Origin: Mycobacterium sp. 1465703.0
GTDB lineage: Bacteria > Actinomycetota > Actinomycetes > Mycobacteriales > Mycobacteriaceae
Assembly: GCF_001672975.1 (NCBI RefSeq)
Contig: NZ_LZKU01000003.1
Coordinates: 1 to 61,152, forward strand
DNA length: 61,152 nt
Direction of reading: 5' to 3'
The position numbers and the translations under genes are program-made. Positions 1 to 9,961 of this stretch are shown here, in pieces. Each line of letters opens with the position of its first letter. Position 1 is the first letter of the stretch. A model generated the notes under the pieces. That model was not told the origin of the DNA. It did no database searches and saw only the letters and a list, made by a program, of their open reading frames with translations.

Positions 1-563
1 TCGAGCGGGTCAGCCCCGACGTCCTGGTCCTCGACATCATGCTCCCTGATGTGGACGGGTTGCGAATCCTGGAACGGGTCCGGCAATCCGACGCCTACAC
101 CCCGACGCTTTTCCTCACCGCGCGCGACTCGGTCATGGACCGGGTCACCGGCCTGACCGCGGGCGCCGACGACTACATGACCAAGCCGTTCAGCCTCGAG
201 GAATTGGTCGCCCGACTGCGCGGATTGCTACGCCGTTCCAGCCAGCAACCCGCGCCGAACGCCGAAACACTGAAAGTCGGCGATCTCAAGGTCGACAGCG
301 CCAGCCGGGAAGTCACCCGCAATGGCACCCCAATATCGCTGTCCTCCACGGAATTCGAATTGCTGCGCTTCCTGATGCGCAACCCGCGCCGCGCGCTGAG
401 CCGCACCGAGATCCTGGACCGTGTCTGGAATTACGACTTCGCCGGACGCACCAGCATCGTGGATCTCTACATCTCGTACTTGAGGAAGAAGATCGACTCC
501 GGCCGGGAACCGATGATTCATACCGTCCGCGGTGTGGGGTACATGCTGCGGCCGGCGGAATGA
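1..563 (+). CDS. trcR: TrcR-like OmpR-family response regulator (5' truncated by window edge)
   Basis: The reading frame is open to the left edge (first full codon at 3), so this is the C-terminal part of a response regulator. The phospho-acceptor strand LVLDIMLPD and the conserved lysine of DDYMTKPF show a receiver domain. It is followed by an OmpR/PhoB winged-helix DNA-binding domain (STEFELLRFLMRNP, then VDLYISYLRKKID and TVRGVGYML). The stop overlaps the start of the downstream sensor kinase (ATGA), typical of a two-component pair. Assignment as TrcR rests on this pairing and on location next to kdp and ppx2, as in M. tuberculosis Rv1033c/Rv1032c. The missing N-terminus is about 40-80 residues. 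Confidence 0.85.
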   Translation, partial: ERVSPDVLVLDIMLPDVDGLRILERVRQSDAYTPTLFLTARDSVMDRVTGLTAGADDYMTKPFSLEELVARLRGLLRRSSQQPAPNAETLKVGDLKVDSASREVTRNGTPISLSSTEFELLRFLMRNPRRALSRTEILDRVWNYDFAGRTSIVDLYISYLRKKIDSGREPMIHTVRGVGYMLRPAE

Positions 564-2095
564 CCCGAGAGCGGGGCGGCTCGTCCGGGGACTTCCCCCG
601 GTGGTTTCCCCATTCGCTGCGCCGCCAACTGCTGTTGGGCGTGCTGGCCGTGGTCAGCATGGTGCTGGTGACGGTCGGCATCGTCTCGGTGCTGAGCCTG
701 CGCGGCTACGTCAACGCCATGAGCGACGCCGACGTCACCGAGTCCCTGGACGCGTTCAACCACCAGTACACCAAATACCGCACCGGCGAACACGCTTCAC
801 CGCATCCCGGCACGCCGCCGATTGCGCAGGCGATGCTGGAGTTCACCGGGCAGACGCCGGGAAACTTGATCGCTGTGCTACACAACGGCAAGGTGATCGG
901 GTCGGCGGTCTTCTCAGAAGACGAACCAAAACCGGCGCCGGCCGACGTCGTGCGTGACCTAGAAGGGCAATCATGGCGTGACGGACCGCCGCACACCGAA
1001 GTACTGGGCAAGCTAGGGCCGTACCGCGTCGCCAGCACAGCCGACGGGCCCGACGTTCTGGTGGTCGGGATGTCGCAGAACCTCGCCGACCGAATCATCG
1101 CCCGCAAACAGCTCACCACCATCGTGCTCACCGCCGCGGCGCTGGTGCTCACCGCCGGACTCACCATGTGGGTGGTCGGGTACGCGCTTCGTCCGTTGCG
1201 CCGATTGGCGGTGATCGCCGCCGGTGTCGCCGCCATGCCGCTCACCGACGACGATCACCGGATCAGCGTCCGGGTACCACCGCAGGACACCAACCCGCAA
1301 AACGAGGTCGGGATCGTCGGCCACACCTTGAATCGCTTGCTGGACAACGTCGACAGCGCGCTGGCGTATCGCGTCGATTCCGATCTGCGGATGCGCCAGT
1401 TCATCACCGACGCCAGCCACGAGTTGCGCACGCCGCTGGCGGCCATTCAGGGTTATGCCGAACTCACCCGCCAGGACAGTTCGACGCTGCCGCCGACCAC
1501 CGAGTACGCGTTGGCCCGCATCGAATCCGAGGCGCGCCGGATGGCCTTGCTTGTCGACGAGTTGCTCCTGCTCTCCCGGCTGGGCGAAGGCCAAGACCTG
1601 GAGTCCGAAGAAGTCGACCTGGCCGAGTTGGTCAGCAATGCGGTGAACGACGCGACGGTGGCCGCGTCGACGCACCACTGGGCCAAAGAGCTGCCCGACG
1701 GGCCGGTATGGGTGCGAGGCGACCATGCCCGGTTACATCAGGCGGTGAGCAATCTGCTCAGCAATGCCCGCGTGCATACGCCGCCCGGAGTCACGGTGAC
1801 GACCGGAATCACCTGCCACCGTGGCGGTCCCGAGCCGCCTTACGCGGAAGTGACCGTCACCGACGACGGTCCGGGCATCGACGCCGAACTCCTGCCCAAG
1901 TTGTTCGAGCGATTCGTTCGGGCGGACAAGTCGAGATCCGACGGTTCGGGCAACGGGCTGGGTCTGGCAATCGTCAGTTCGATCGTCAAGGCCCATCACG
2001 GCTCGGTCACCGCCGAATCGACTGAGGGCAGCACCATCTTCCGGGTACGGCTGCCGTTGATCGTCGAGTCATCCGCCAACAAGCCGGTACGCTAG
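560..2095 (+). CDS. trcS: TrcS-like sensor histidine kinase
   Basis: 511-residue membrane sensor kinase, presumed partner of the upstream regulator. Two membrane segments (about residues 24-47 and 184-210) flank an extracytoplasmic sensor region. A HAMP linker and the HisKA box DASHELRTPL follow, with the autophosphorylation histidine at residue 287. The HATPase domain shows the N box (NLLSNARVHT), G1 (DDGPGID) and G2 (GNGLGLAI). It is translationally coupled to the regulator by a 4-base overlap. The ligand is unknown. Order and length match TrcS of M. tuberculosis (about 509 residues from memory). Confidence 0.9.
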   Translation: MTRERGGSSGDFPRWFPHSLRRQLLLGVLAVVSMVLVTVGIVSVLSLRGYVNAMSDADVTESLDAFNHQYTKYRTGEHASPHPGTPPIAQAMLEFTGQTPGNLIAVLHNGKVIGSAVFSEDEPKPAPADVVRDLEGQSWRDGPPHTEVLGKLGPYRVASTADGPDVLVVGMSQNLADRIIARKQLTTIVLTAAALVLTAGLTMWVVGYALRPLRRLAVIAAGVAAMPLTDDDHRISVRVPPQDTNPQNEVGIVGHTLNRLLDNVDSALAYRVDSDLRMRQFITDASHELRTPLAAIQGYAELTRQDSSTLPPTTEYALARIESEARRMALLVDELLLLSRLGEGQDLESEEVDLAELVSNAVNDATVAASTHHWAKELPDGPVWVRGDHARLHQAVSNLLSNARVHTPPGVTVTTGITCHRGGPEPPYAEVTVTDDGPGIDAELLPKLFERFVRADKSRSDGSGNGLGLAIVSSIVKAHHGSVTAESTEGSTIFRVRLPLIVESSANKPVR

Positions 2096-2452
2096 CTCGC
2101 CGCCGCAGCGTCGGGTGACACCAATGACAATGGATACCGTTGCCGCAGATGACGATTGACGGCCGCCTCGAATAGTGCGGCCTACCCGGCGTCGCGCCGG
2201 TGCAGCGACGGCCAGACGACGCCCCCGGGGGCGTTAAGAAAGCGTAAATGTGCACAGTGCCCCCGTTAGGAAAGCGTCAACTGAAGGCCCACGGCGGATG
2301 ACATCCAGCTAATTTCGAGCTGACCTTGTCGGCGAACTGTCGCTTGATGGTGATGACCGCTGTGCCCGGCTACGCCGCGCTCGCGATCACCACATACTGC
2401 GGCGGGCTCGTTGATGTTCCTTTGGTATGCGTCGGCGCCGAACGGAGAAGAG
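2096..2452 (+). promoter_or_regulatory. kdp operon control region
   Basis: 357-base gap between trcS and the first kdp ORF. Seen in sequence: a 6-bp-stem hairpin (2161-2166 with 2177-2182) that may end trcRS transcription; a perfect 16-bp palindrome ACGCCCCCGGGGGCGT (2219-2234); two 15-bp direct repeats GTTA(A/G)GAAAGCGT(A/C)A at 2233-2247 and 2265-2279; and an inverted repeat TGGTGAT/ATCACCA (2348-2354, 2386-2392) in the presumed leader. I infer that the repeats bind an OmpR-type regulator, KdpE being the obvious candidate and TrcR the alternative. I see no convincing -10/-35 pair and no riboswitch I recognise. Confidence 0.6.
2231..2280 (+). repeat. Tandem 11-bp-spaced half-sites, probable response-regulator operator
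   Basis: GCGTTAA (2231) and GCGTAAA (2242) start 11 bp apart. CCGTTAG (2263) and GCGTCAA (2274) repeat the same 11-bp spacing 32 bp further on. Tandem half-sites about 11 bp apart are the usual layout for OmpR/PhoB-family dimers. Site function is inferred; the repeats are read directly. Confidence 0.55.
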
Positions 2453-2536
2453 ATGGGCGTGGTGGTGTACGTCGTGCTGACCGTGGCGGTGTTCGCCGCA
2501 CTCGGCCTGGCACAGAAGTTGGTCGAACGGCTATGA
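2453..2536 (+). CDS. 27-residue membrane peptide upstream of kdpF
   Basis: Small ORF beginning ATG GGC GTG, with a good ribosome-binding site (GGAGAAG, 2444-2450). It is a single hydrophobic helix ([18 protein letters not shown]) followed by a basic/acidic tail (QKLVERL). Its TGA overlaps the ATG of kdpF (ATGA at 2533-2536), so the two are probably translationally coupled. It resembles KdpF in size and topology but lacks the KdpF-type ending. Likely an inner-membrane accessory peptide of the Kdp pump; function unknown. RBS, position and coupling argue that it is real. Confidence 0.65.
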   Translation: MGVVVYVVLTVAVFAALGLAQKLVERL

Positions 2537-2622
2537 ACTATCAAAACGTAGTCGGCTTGGTGCTTTCCGTTGTCATTGCGCTCTACGTCGGGGCCGCCCT
2601 GCTCTTTCCGGAGCGGTTCTAG
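2533..2622 (+). CDS. kdpF: KdpF, small stabilising subunit of the Kdp K+-ATPase
   Basis: 29 residues with one membrane helix ([20 protein letters not shown]) and the characteristic FPERF ending of KdpF. KdpF stabilises the KdpFABC complex in the membrane. It overlaps the preceding small ORF by 4 bases, and its TAG shares one base with the GTG start of kdpA. Confidence 0.88.
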   Translation: MNYQNVVGLVLSVVIALYVGAALLFPERF

Positions 2623-4292
2623 TGACCGCGACAACAGCCGGGATTGTGTTTTTCGTCGTTCTCGTAGCGGCGGTGGCGGTAGTGCATGTCCCCTTCGGGG
2701 ACTACATGTTTCGCGTGTACGTGTCGGAAAGACACCTTTACGTCGAGCGAGTGATCTATCGACTGATCGGTGTCGATGCCCGCTCCGAGCAGACATGGGG
2801 CGCCTACGCGCGAAGCGTGTTGGCGTTCTCGTCGGTCAGCCTCCTGTTCCTGTTCGCACTTCAACTCGTGCAGGGCAAGTTACCGCTGCATCTGCATGAT
2901 CCGGCAACCAAGATGACACCCGCGCTGGCGTGGAACACCGCGGTCAGCTTCGTCGCCAACACCAACTGGCAGGCCTACTCCGGCGAAACCACCCAGGGCC
3001 ACCTGGTGCAGATGGCCGGCCTGGCCGTGCAGAACTTCGTCTCGGCCGCCGTCGGGATGGCGGTGGCCGTCGCGCTGGTGCGCGGCTTTGCCCGCAAGCG
3101 CACCGGCGAGCTGGGCAACTTCTGGGTCGACCTGGTGCGCGGGACCCTGCGCATCCTGCTGCCGATCGCCGTCATCAGCGCGATTCTGCTGGTGGCCGGC
3201 GGGGCGATCCAGAACTTCCACCTGCACGACCAGGTCATCACGACACTCAACGGAACCCAGCAGACCATCACCGGCGGCCCGGTGGCCAGCCAGGAGGTCA
3301 TCAAGGAGCTCGGCACCAACGGCGGCGGCTTCTACAACGCGAACTCCGCCCACCCGTTTGAGAACCCGACCGCATGGACGAACTGGCTGGAGATCTTCCT
3401 GATCGTGGTGATCGGCTTCTCGCTGCCGCGCACCTTCGGGCGCATGGTGGGTAACACCAAGCAGGGTTACGCAATTCTGGGCGTGATGGCTACGCTCTAC
3501 ACCCTCAGCACCACCTTCATGCTGTGGCTCCAGTTGCAGCACCACGGCACGGTGCCGACCTCGATCGGCGCGTCGATGGAGGGCGTCGAGCAACGCTTCG
3601 GGGTGGCCGACTCGGGGGTGTTCGCCGCGGCGACGACGCTCACCTCCACCGGCGCCGTCGACTCCACCCACGACTCCCTCACCAGCCTCGGCGGCATGAT
3701 CACCATGTTCAACATGCAGCTGGGCGAGGTTGCCCCCGGCGGTGTGGGCTCGGGCCTGTACGGCATGCTCGTGCTGGCAGTCATCACCGTTTTCGTCGCG
3801 GGTCTGATGGTCGGGCGCACTCCGGAGTACCTCGGCAAGAAGATCAACCCGCGCGAAATCAAGCTTGCCGCAAGCTATTTCCTGGTCACGCCGTTGCTCG
3901 TGCTGACCGGCACCGCGATAGCGATGGCGCTGCCCGGCGAGCGGGCCGGCATGGCCAACAGCGGTCCGCACGGGCTCTCCGAGGTTCTCTACGCATTCAC
4001 CTCGGCGGCCAACAACAACGGGTCGGCTTTCGCCGGGTTGAGCGCCAATACCGACTGGTACAACACCGCTCTCGGTCTGGCCATGATATTCGGACGGTTC
4101 CTGCCCATCGTGCTGGTGCTGGCATTGGCCGGGTCGCTGGCCAAGCAGGGCAGCACACCGGATTCGGCGGGCACGCTGCCCACCCATCGGCCTCAGTTCG
4201 TCGGCATGGTGGCCGGCGTCACGCTGATTGTCGTTGCCCTCACGTTCTTGCCCATGCTCGCGCTCGGGCCTCTCGCTGAAGGAATTCACTGA
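2622..4292 (+). CDS. kdpA: KdpA, potassium-binding/translocating subunit
   Basis: 556-residue polytopic membrane protein, the channel-like subunit that takes up K+ in the KdpFABC ATPase. Recognisable KdpA blocks are the N-terminal helix, [18 protein letters not shown], the filter-like [38 protein letters not shown] and [15 protein letters not shown]. The start is GTG, one base inside the kdpF stop codon. The stop TGA overlaps the kdpB ATG by one base. Length is in the family range (about 550-570). Confidence 0.97.
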   Translation: MTATTAGIVFFVVLVAAVAVVHVPFGDYMFRVYVSERHLYVERVIYRLIGVDARSEQTWGAYARSVLAFSSVSLLFLFALQLVQGKLPLHLHDPATKMTPALAWNTAVSFVANTNWQAYSGETTQGHLVQMAGLAVQNFVSAAVGMAVAVALVRGFARKRTGELGNFWVDLVRGTLRILLPIAVISAILLVAGGAIQNFHLHDQVITTLNGTQQTITGGPVASQEVIKELGTNGGGFYNANSAHPFENPTAWTNWLEIFLIVVIGFSLPRTFGRMVGNTKQGYAILGVMATLYTLSTTFMLWLQLQHHGTVPTSIGASMEGVEQRFGVADSGVFAAATTLTSTGAVDSTHDSLTSLGGMITMFNMQLGEVAPGGVGSGLYGMLVLAVITVFVAGLMVGRTPEYLGKKINPREIKLAASYFLVTPLLVLTGTAIAMALPGERAGMANSGPHGLSEVLYAFTSAANNNGSAFAGLSANTDWYNTALGLAMIFGRFLPIVLVLALAGSLAKQGSTPDSAGTLPTHRPQFVGMVAGVTLIVVALTFLPMLALGPLAEGIH

Positions 4293-6448
4293 TGACCGCG
4301 ACCGCGACCGCCACCAACCCCACCGACCAGATCCAGCCAGCGGCTTCCTCCGGCCGAAAACGGGTGCAGGGCGGCCTGCTCGACCCGAAGATGCTGTGGA
4401 AGGCCACACCGGATGCGCTGCGCAAGCTGAACCCGCGCACGCTGTGGCGCAATCCGGTGATGTTCATCGTCGAGATCGGTGCAGTCTGGAGCACCGCGCT
4501 GGCGATCATCGACCCGACCTGGTTCGCCTGGCTGACCGTGATCTGGTTGTGGCTCACCGTACTGTTCGCCAATCTCGCCGAAGCGGTGGCCGAAGGCCGG
4601 GGTAAGGCCCAGGCCGAAACGCTGCGGCGGGCCAAAACCCAAACGCTGGCCCGACGACTCAAAAACTGGGCGCCCGGGGCCGCCTCGGTCGAGGAAGCGG
4701 TCGCCGCGCCGCAGCTGCAGCAGGGCGACATCGTCGTGGTCGAGGCGGGTCAGGTGATCCCCGGTGACGGTGATGTCGTGGAAGGCATTGCCTCAGTGGA
4801 CGAATCGGCCATCACGGGCGAGTCGGCCCCGGTGATCCGCGAGTCCGGCGGCGACCGTTCGGCGGTCACCGGCGGTACCACGGTGCTCAGCGACCGCATC
4901 GTCGTCAAGATCACTCAGAAGCCCGGCGAGAGCTTCATCGACCGGATGATCGCCCTCGTCGAGGGTGCCAACCGGCAGAAGACCCCGAACGAGATCGCGC
5001 TGAACATCCTGCTGGCCGCGTTGACGATCATCTTCGTCTTCGCCGTCGCGACCTTGCAGCCGTTGGCGATCTACTCCAAGGCGAACAATCCCGGCGTCCC
5101 GAACAGCCAGGCACTCAACGCAACCGGTGTGACCGGCATCGTGCTGGTGTCGTTGTTGGTATGTCTGATCCCGACGACGATCGGCGCACTGCTGTCGGCC
5201 ATCGGCATCGCCGGCATGGACCGGCTGGTGCAGCGCAACGTGCTCGCCATGTCCGGGCGGGCGGTCGAAGCCGCCGGCGACGTCAACACGCTGCTGCTGG
5301 ACAAAACGGGCACCATCACGCTGGGCAACCGGCAGGCCGCGGCCTTCATCCCCCTCGACGGCGTCTCTGCCGAACACCTGGCCGACGCCGCGCAGTTGTC
5401 CAGCCTGGCCGACGAAACACCCGAGGGGCGTTCGGTCGTCGTATATGCCAAGCGGCACTTCGGGTTGCGGGCCCGCACACCGGGTGAGCTGTCCCAGGCC
5501 CAATGGGTGGCGTTCTCTGCTACCACCCGGATGTCGGGCGTCGACCTCGACGGGCACCTGTTGCGCAAGGGTGCGGCGAGCTCGGTCGCGGAATGGGTAC
5601 GCAGCCAAGGGGGTAAGATCCCCCAGCAGCTCGGCCAGGTCGTCGACGGCATCTCTGCCGGCGGCGGTACGCCGCTGGTGGTCGGGGAGTGCGTCGATGG
5701 CGAAGCGGCGGTTCTCGGTGTCATCCACCTCAAGGACGTCGTCAAGCAGGGCATGCGCGAGCGGTTCGACGAGATGCGCAAGATGGGCATTCGCACGGTG
5801 ATGATCACGGGTGATAACCCGTTGACTGCCAAGGCAATTGCCGATGAAGCCGGCGTCGACGACTTCCTGGCCGAGGCCACCCCCGAGGACAAGCTCGACT
5901 TGATCAAGCGGGAGCAGGAAGGCGGCAAGCTGGTCGCGATGACCGGCGACGGCACCAATGACGCCCCCGCCCTGGCTCAAGCCGATGTGGGCGTAGCGAT
6001 GAACACCGGCACGTCGGCCGCCAAAGAGGCCGGCAACATGGTCGACCTGGACTCCGACCCCACCAAACTCATCGAGATCGTCGAGATCGGCAAGCAATTG
6101 CTGATCACCCGGGGCGCGCTGACCACTTTCTCGATCGCCAACGACATCGCGAAGTACTTCGCCATCATCCCGGCGATGTTCGTCGCGCTGTTCCCCGGTC
6201 TCGACCTGATCAACGTGATGCGGCTGCACAGCCCGCAATCGGCAATTCTGTCCGCGGTCATCTTCAACGCGATCGTCATCGTAGCGCTGATCCCGCTTTC
6301 GCTGCGCGGCGTGCGGTACACCCCGAGCAGTGCGTCAAAGCTGTTGAGCCGCAACCTGTACATCTACGGTCTCGGGGGCATCGTCGCCCCGTTCATCGGA
6401 ATCAAGTTGATCGACCTGATCGTCCAATTCATCCCAGGGATGTCCTGA
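4292..6448 (+). CDS. kdpB: KdpB, P-type ATPase catalytic subunit
   Basis: 718 residues. Hydrolyses ATP to drive K+ transport through KdpA. The actuator loop TGES is at residues 175-178, the phosphorylated aspartate of DKTGT at residue 337, and the hinge motif [10 protein letters not shown] near residue 551. Hydrophobic segments fit the seven-helix P-type topology. Overlaps kdpA by one base; kdpC begins one base after its stop. Confidence 0.97.
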   Translation: MTATATATNPTDQIQPAASSGRKRVQGGLLDPKMLWKATPDALRKLNPRTLWRNPVMFIVEIGAVWSTALAIIDPTWFAWLTVIWLWLTVLFANLAEAVAEGRGKAQAETLRRAKTQTLARRLKNWAPGAASVEEAVAAPQLQQGDIVVVEAGQVIPGDGDVVEGIASVDESAITGESAPVIRESGGDRSAVTGGTTVLSDRIVVKITQKPGESFIDRMIALVEGANRQKTPNEIALNILLAALTIIFVFAVATLQPLAIYSKANNPGVPNSQALNATGVTGIVLVSLLVCLIPTTIGALLSAIGIAGMDRLVQRNVLAMSGRAVEAAGDVNTLLLDKTGTITLGNRQAAAFIPLDGVSAEHLADAAQLSSLADETPEGRSVVVYAKRHFGLRARTPGELSQAQWVAFSATTRMSGVDLDGHLLRKGAASSVAEWVRSQGGKIPQQLGQVVDGISAGGGTPLVVGECVDGEAAVLGVIHLKDVVKQGMRERFDEMRKMGIRTVMITGDNPLTAKAIADEAGVDDFLAEATPEDKLDLIKREQEGGKLVAMTGDGTNDAPALAQADVGVAMNTGTSAAKEAGNMVDLDSDPTKLIEIVEIGKQLLITRGALTTFSIANDIAKYFAIIPAMFVALFPGLDLINVMRLHSPQSAILSAVIFNAIVIVALIPLSLRGVRYTPSSASKLLSRNLYIYGLGGIVAPFIGIKLIDLIVQFIPGMS

Positions 6449-6449
6449 C

Positions 6450-7373
6450 ATGACGTTGTCGAATTTCGTCCGCCTGCATTGGGCGGCATTGCGTACGCTG
6501 CTGGTGCTGACCGCGATCACCGGCCTGGCCTATCCCCTGTTCATCTGGGTGGTCGCGCAGCTTCCCGGCTTGCGCGACCATGCCGAAGGGTCGATCCTCA
6601 CCGCCGGCGAAAAGCCGGTGGGTAGCAGGCTGATCGGCCAGGCGTTCACCGACAAGGACGGAAACCCCCTGCCGCAGTATTTCCAGAGCCGGCCCTCGGC
6701 GGCCGGCAGCGGGTATGACCCGATGTCGTCGGGTGGCAGCAACCTCGGACCGGAAAGCATCGTCGACACGCCCGCCGATCCGGCGCAGCTGGCGGCGGGC
6801 AAGTCCGCGTCGGATGCGGGCTTCAAACCGAGCCTGCTGACGACGGTGTGCTCGCGCAGCGCTGCGGTCGGCAAGCTGGAAGGCGTCGACGGGTCGCGGC
6901 CCTTCTGCACGGGCGGCGGTGTGGGCGCGGTGCTGTCGGTGATCGGTCCCCGCGATGGGCGCGGGAACGTCATCCACCCGACCCGGGTGGTCAGCGTCAA
7001 CGAACCGTGCGGCTCGACAAGCGCGCCGTTCGTCACCCTCTACGAGGGTGTGCGGGTGGAATGCGCGAAGTTCGGCGAGGACTACTCGATCGGGCAGACC
7101 GTGCCGATCCGCGGCGCCGCTCCCGCGCAGCCGGCGGTACCGGCCGACGCGGTGACCGCCGGCGGCAGCGGCCTGGACCCGGACATCTCACCTGCCTATG
7201 CCGACCTTCAGGTCGCCCGGGTGGCCAAGGTGCGGCACGTCAGCGCAGACCAGGTACGTGAGCTGATCGCGCGGAACCAGAGCGGTCGCGAACTCGGATT
7301 TTTCGGCGAACCGCGCGTGAATGTGCTGCAACTAAATCTGCAACTCGACCACCGGTATCCGGTCACGAGTTAG
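6450..7373 (+). CDS. kdpC: KdpC with an unusually large internal insertion
   Basis: 307 residues against about 190 in E. coli and M. tuberculosis. The N-terminal membrane helix (residues 11-37), GSRLIGQAF, YFQSRPSAAGSGYDPMSSGG and SNLG are standard KdpC. So is the C-terminal half (VPADAVTAGGSGLDPDISPA, LGFFGEPRVNVLQLNLQLD). Between them (about residues 104-229) lies an insertion of roughly 100 residues with four cysteines (in TVCSRS, RPFCTG, NEPCGS and VECAKF). KdpC projects outside the membrane, so disulfides are plausible. KdpC stabilises the KdpFAB complex and promotes ATP use. Confidence 0.93.
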   Translation: MTLSNFVRLHWAALRTLLVLTAITGLAYPLFIWVVAQLPGLRDHAEGSILTAGEKPVGSRLIGQAFTDKDGNPLPQYFQSRPSAAGSGYDPMSSGGSNLGPESIVDTPADPAQLAAGKSASDAGFKPSLLTTVCSRSAAVGKLEGVDGSRPFCTGGGVGAVLSVIGPRDGRGNVIHPTRVVSVNEPCGSTSAPFVTLYEGVRVECAKFGEDYSIGQTVPIRGAAPAQPAVPADAVTAGGSGLDPDISPAYADLQVARVAKVRHVSADQVRELIARNQSGRELGFFGEPRVNVLQLNLQLDHRYPVTS

Positions 7374-7375
7374 CG

Positions 7376-9961
7376 ATGAGGGGGATGATGGTTGACGTGA
7401 GTGACGTCAGCCTCCGCGACCACCATCCCAAGCGCGGGGAGCTACGCATCTACCTTGGTGCGGCTCCGGGTGTGGGTAAGACGTACTCGATGCTGGGCGA
7501 AGCACATCGGCGGCTGGAACGCGGTACCGATTTGGTCGCGGGTGTGGTGGAAACCCACGGGCGGTCGAAAACCGCTGAGCTGCTTGAGGGCATCGAGGTG
7601 ATCCCGCCGCGCTATATCGAATACCGCGGCGGCAGCTTTCCCGAACTCGACGTGCCGGCCGTGCTGGCGCGCCATCCCCATGTCGTCCTGGTCGACGAAC
7701 TCGCGCACACCAATACGCCGGGCAGCAAAAACCCCAAGCGCTGGCAGGACGTCGAGGAATTGCTCGACGCCGGGATCACCGTGATCTCTACGGTCAACGT
7801 GCAGCACCTGGAAAGCCTCAACGACGTCGTCGCGCAGATCACCGGTATTGAGCAGAAGGAGACGATACCGGACTCGGTTGTGCGTCAGGCGTCACAGGTG
7901 GAGCTCATCGACATCACACCAGAAGCGTTGCGGCGTCGGTTATCTCACGGCAACGTGTACGCTCCCGAGCGTATCGATGCGGCGCTGTCGAACTACTTCC
8001 GCCGTGGAAACCTGACCGCGCTAAGGGAATTGGCGCTGCTGTGGCTTGCCGACCAGGTCGACACCGCGCTGGCCAAGTACCGGGCCGAGAACAAGATCAC
8101 CGACATGTGGGAGGCCCGCGAGCGGGTAGTCGTGGCGGTCACCGGCGGTCCCGAGTCCGAGACGCTGGTACGACGGGCGTCCCGGATCGCGTCGAAGTCG
8201 ACCGCCGAGCTGATGGTGGTGCACGTCATCCGCGGTGACGGTCTGGCCGGCCTGTCGGAGTCGCGGATGGCCAAGATCCGGGAACTGGCGAGCAGCCTGG
8301 ACGCGTCGATGCATACCGTGGTGGGCGACGAGGTTCCCCAGGCCCTCCTCGAGTTCGCCCGTGAAATGAACGCCACGCAGCTGGTGATCGGCACGTCGCG
8401 ACGGTCGCGCTGGGCGCGGCTCTTCGAGGAGGGCATCGGCCCGCGGATCGTCGAGCTGTCCGGGAAGATCGACGTGCACCTGGTCACCCACGAGGAATCC
8501 AAACGTGGTTTCCGCGCCTCCTCACTCGCGCCGCGCGAGCGGCGGGTGGCGTCGTGGTTGGCGGCCTTCATCGTCCCGTCGGTGATCTGCGCGATCACCG
8601 TGACGACGCTGGACCCTTATCTGGACACCGGCGGCGAGAGCGCCCTGTTCTTTGTCGGGGTGCTGCTGGTGGGGCTGTTGGGAGGTATTGCGCCCGCGGC
8701 ACTTTCGGCGGTGCTGTCCGGGTTGCTGCTGAATTATTTCCTGATCGCCCCGCGGCACAGCTTCACCATCGCCGAACCCAACAGTGCCATCACCGAATTG
8801 GTGCTGCTGCTCATCGCGGTCGCCGTCGCGGTGCTGGTCGACTTTGCCGCCAAACTCACCCGGGAAGCTCGTCGCGCTTCGCAGGAGGCCGAACTGCTGA
8901 CCCTGTTCGCGGGTTCGGTGCTGCGCGGTGCCGACCTGGAAACCCTGCTCGAACGGGTGCGGGAGACCTATGCCCAGCGGGCCGTCAGTATGCTGCGCGA
9001 AGCCGGTGAAGACACTCGCGCGGAAGGCAAGAAGAACGACATCGTCGCCTGTGTGGGCCGAGATCCCTGTGTCACAGTCGATTCCGCCGACACCGCGATC
9101 GAGGTAGGCGACGACGAATTCTGGATGCTGCTGGCAGGCCGAAAGCTCTCCGCGCGGGACAGGCGGGTACTTGGTGCGGTGGCCAGGCAGGCCGCAAGTC
9201 TGATCAGACAGCGTGAACTCGCCGAGGAAGCCAGCCGCGCCGAGGCGATCGTGCGGGCCGACGAGCTGCGCCGCTCCCTGCTGTCGGCGGTCAGCCACGA
9301 CCTGCGTACGCCGCTGGCGGCGGCTAAGGTCGCCGTCTCCAGCCTGCGCGCCGAAGACGTCGCCTTCTCCCCCGCCGACACCGCGGAATTGCTGGCCACC
9401 ATCGAGGAGTCGATCGATCAGCTGACCGCGTTGGTCGGAAACCTACTCGATTCATCGCGTTTGGCCGCCGGGGTGATCCATCCTGATCTGCGCCGGGTTT
9501 ACCTGGAGGAGACCGTGCAGCGCGCTCTGATCAGCATCGGCAAGGGCGCCACCGGTTTCTTCCGGTCCGCCATCGACCGGGTCAAGGTCGACGTGGCCGA
9601 TGCCATGGTGATGGCCGATGCCGGACTGCTGGAACGCGTGCTGGCCAACCTGATTGACAACGGGCTGCGCTATGCGCCGCACTGTGTGGTGCGGGTCAAC
9701 GCCGGGCGGGTGGGTGATCGTGTGCTGATCAACGTCATCGACGAAGGACCCGGAATTCCGCATGGCGCCGAGGAACAGATCTTCGAAGCGTTCCAGCGGC
9801 TCGGCGATCACGACAACACCACCGGCGTCGGCCTGGGCATGTCGGTGGCGCGGGGTTTTGTCGAAGCGATGGGCGGCACAATTACGGCCACCGACACCCC
9901 GGGAGGCGGGCTGACCGTGATCGTGGATTTGGCTGCGCCACCACCGGTGGATGCGTTATGA
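7376..9961 (+). CDS. kdpD: KdpD sensor histidine kinase
   Basis: 861-residue turgor/K+ sensor controlling kdp through KdpE. Domain order: KdpD N-terminal ATP-binding domain with Walker A (GAAPGVGKT, near residue 30) and VLVDELAHTN; a universal-stress-like domain; four membrane helices (DUF4118, about residues 390-500); a GAF-like region; HisKA with SHDLRTPLAA (histidine 641); and HATPase (NLIDNGLRYAP, DEGPGI). The first ATG follows kdpC by two bases. ATG 7388 or GTG 7397 also lie near the GAGGGGG ribosome-binding site, so the exact start is uncertain. Confidence 0.95.
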   Translation: MRGMMVDVSDVSLRDHHPKRGELRIYLGAAPGVGKTYSMLGEAHRRLERGTDLVAGVVETHGRSKTAELLEGIEVIPPRYIEYRGGSFPELDVPAVLARHPHVVLVDELAHTNTPGSKNPKRWQDVEELLDAGITVISTVNVQHLESLNDVVAQITGIEQKETIPDSVVRQASQVELIDITPEALRRRLSHGNVYAPERIDAALSNYFRRGNLTALRELALLWLADQVDTALAKYRAENKITDMWEARERVVVAVTGGPESETLVRRASRIASKSTAELMVVHVIRGDGLAGLSESRMAKIRELASSLDASMHTVVGDEVPQALLEFAREMNATQLVIGTSRRSRWARLFEEGIGPRIVELSGKIDVHLVTHEESKRGFRASSLAPRERRVASWLAAFIVPSVICAITVTTLDPYLDTGGESALFFVGVLLVGLLGGIAPAALSAVLSGLLLNYFLIAPRHSFTIAEPNSAITELVLLLIAVAVAVLVDFAAKLTREARRASQEAELLTLFAGSVLRGADLETLLERVRETYAQRAVSMLREAGEDTRAEGKKNDIVACVGRDPCVTVDSADTAIEVGDDEFWMLLAGRKLSARDRRVLGAVARQAASLIRQRELAEEASRAEAIVRADELRRSLLSAVSHDLRTPLAAAKVAVSSLRAEDVAFSPADTAELLATIEESIDQLTALVGNLLDSSRLAAGVIHPDLRRVYLEETVQRALISIGKGATGFFRSAIDRVKVDVADAMVMADAGLLERVLANLIDNGLRYAPHCVVRVNAGRVGDRVLINVIDEGPGIPHGAEEQIFEAFQRLGDHDNTTGVGLGMSVARGFVEAMGGTITATDTPGGGLTVIVDLAAPPPVDAL

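Noticed and set aside
2286..2452. Riboswitch (c-di-AMP or Mg type) in the kdp leader
   Set aside because: Only a 7-bp inverted repeat is visible; none of the conserved blocks of known riboswitches is recognised.
2326..2622. 98-codon frame ending at the kdpF stop
   Set aside because: The upstream part lacks an RBS and crosses the coupled small ORF; homology and the ATGA overlap place the kdpF start at 2533.
2880..4409. Very long open frame antisense to kdpA and the start of kdpB
   Set aside because: GC-rich codon-position shadow of kdpA: low-complexity His/Gln/Arg-rich translation, no RBS or family motifs.
4793..6238. Long antisense frame over kdpB
   Set aside because: Same shadow effect; the product has no recognisable domain and kdpB is certain.
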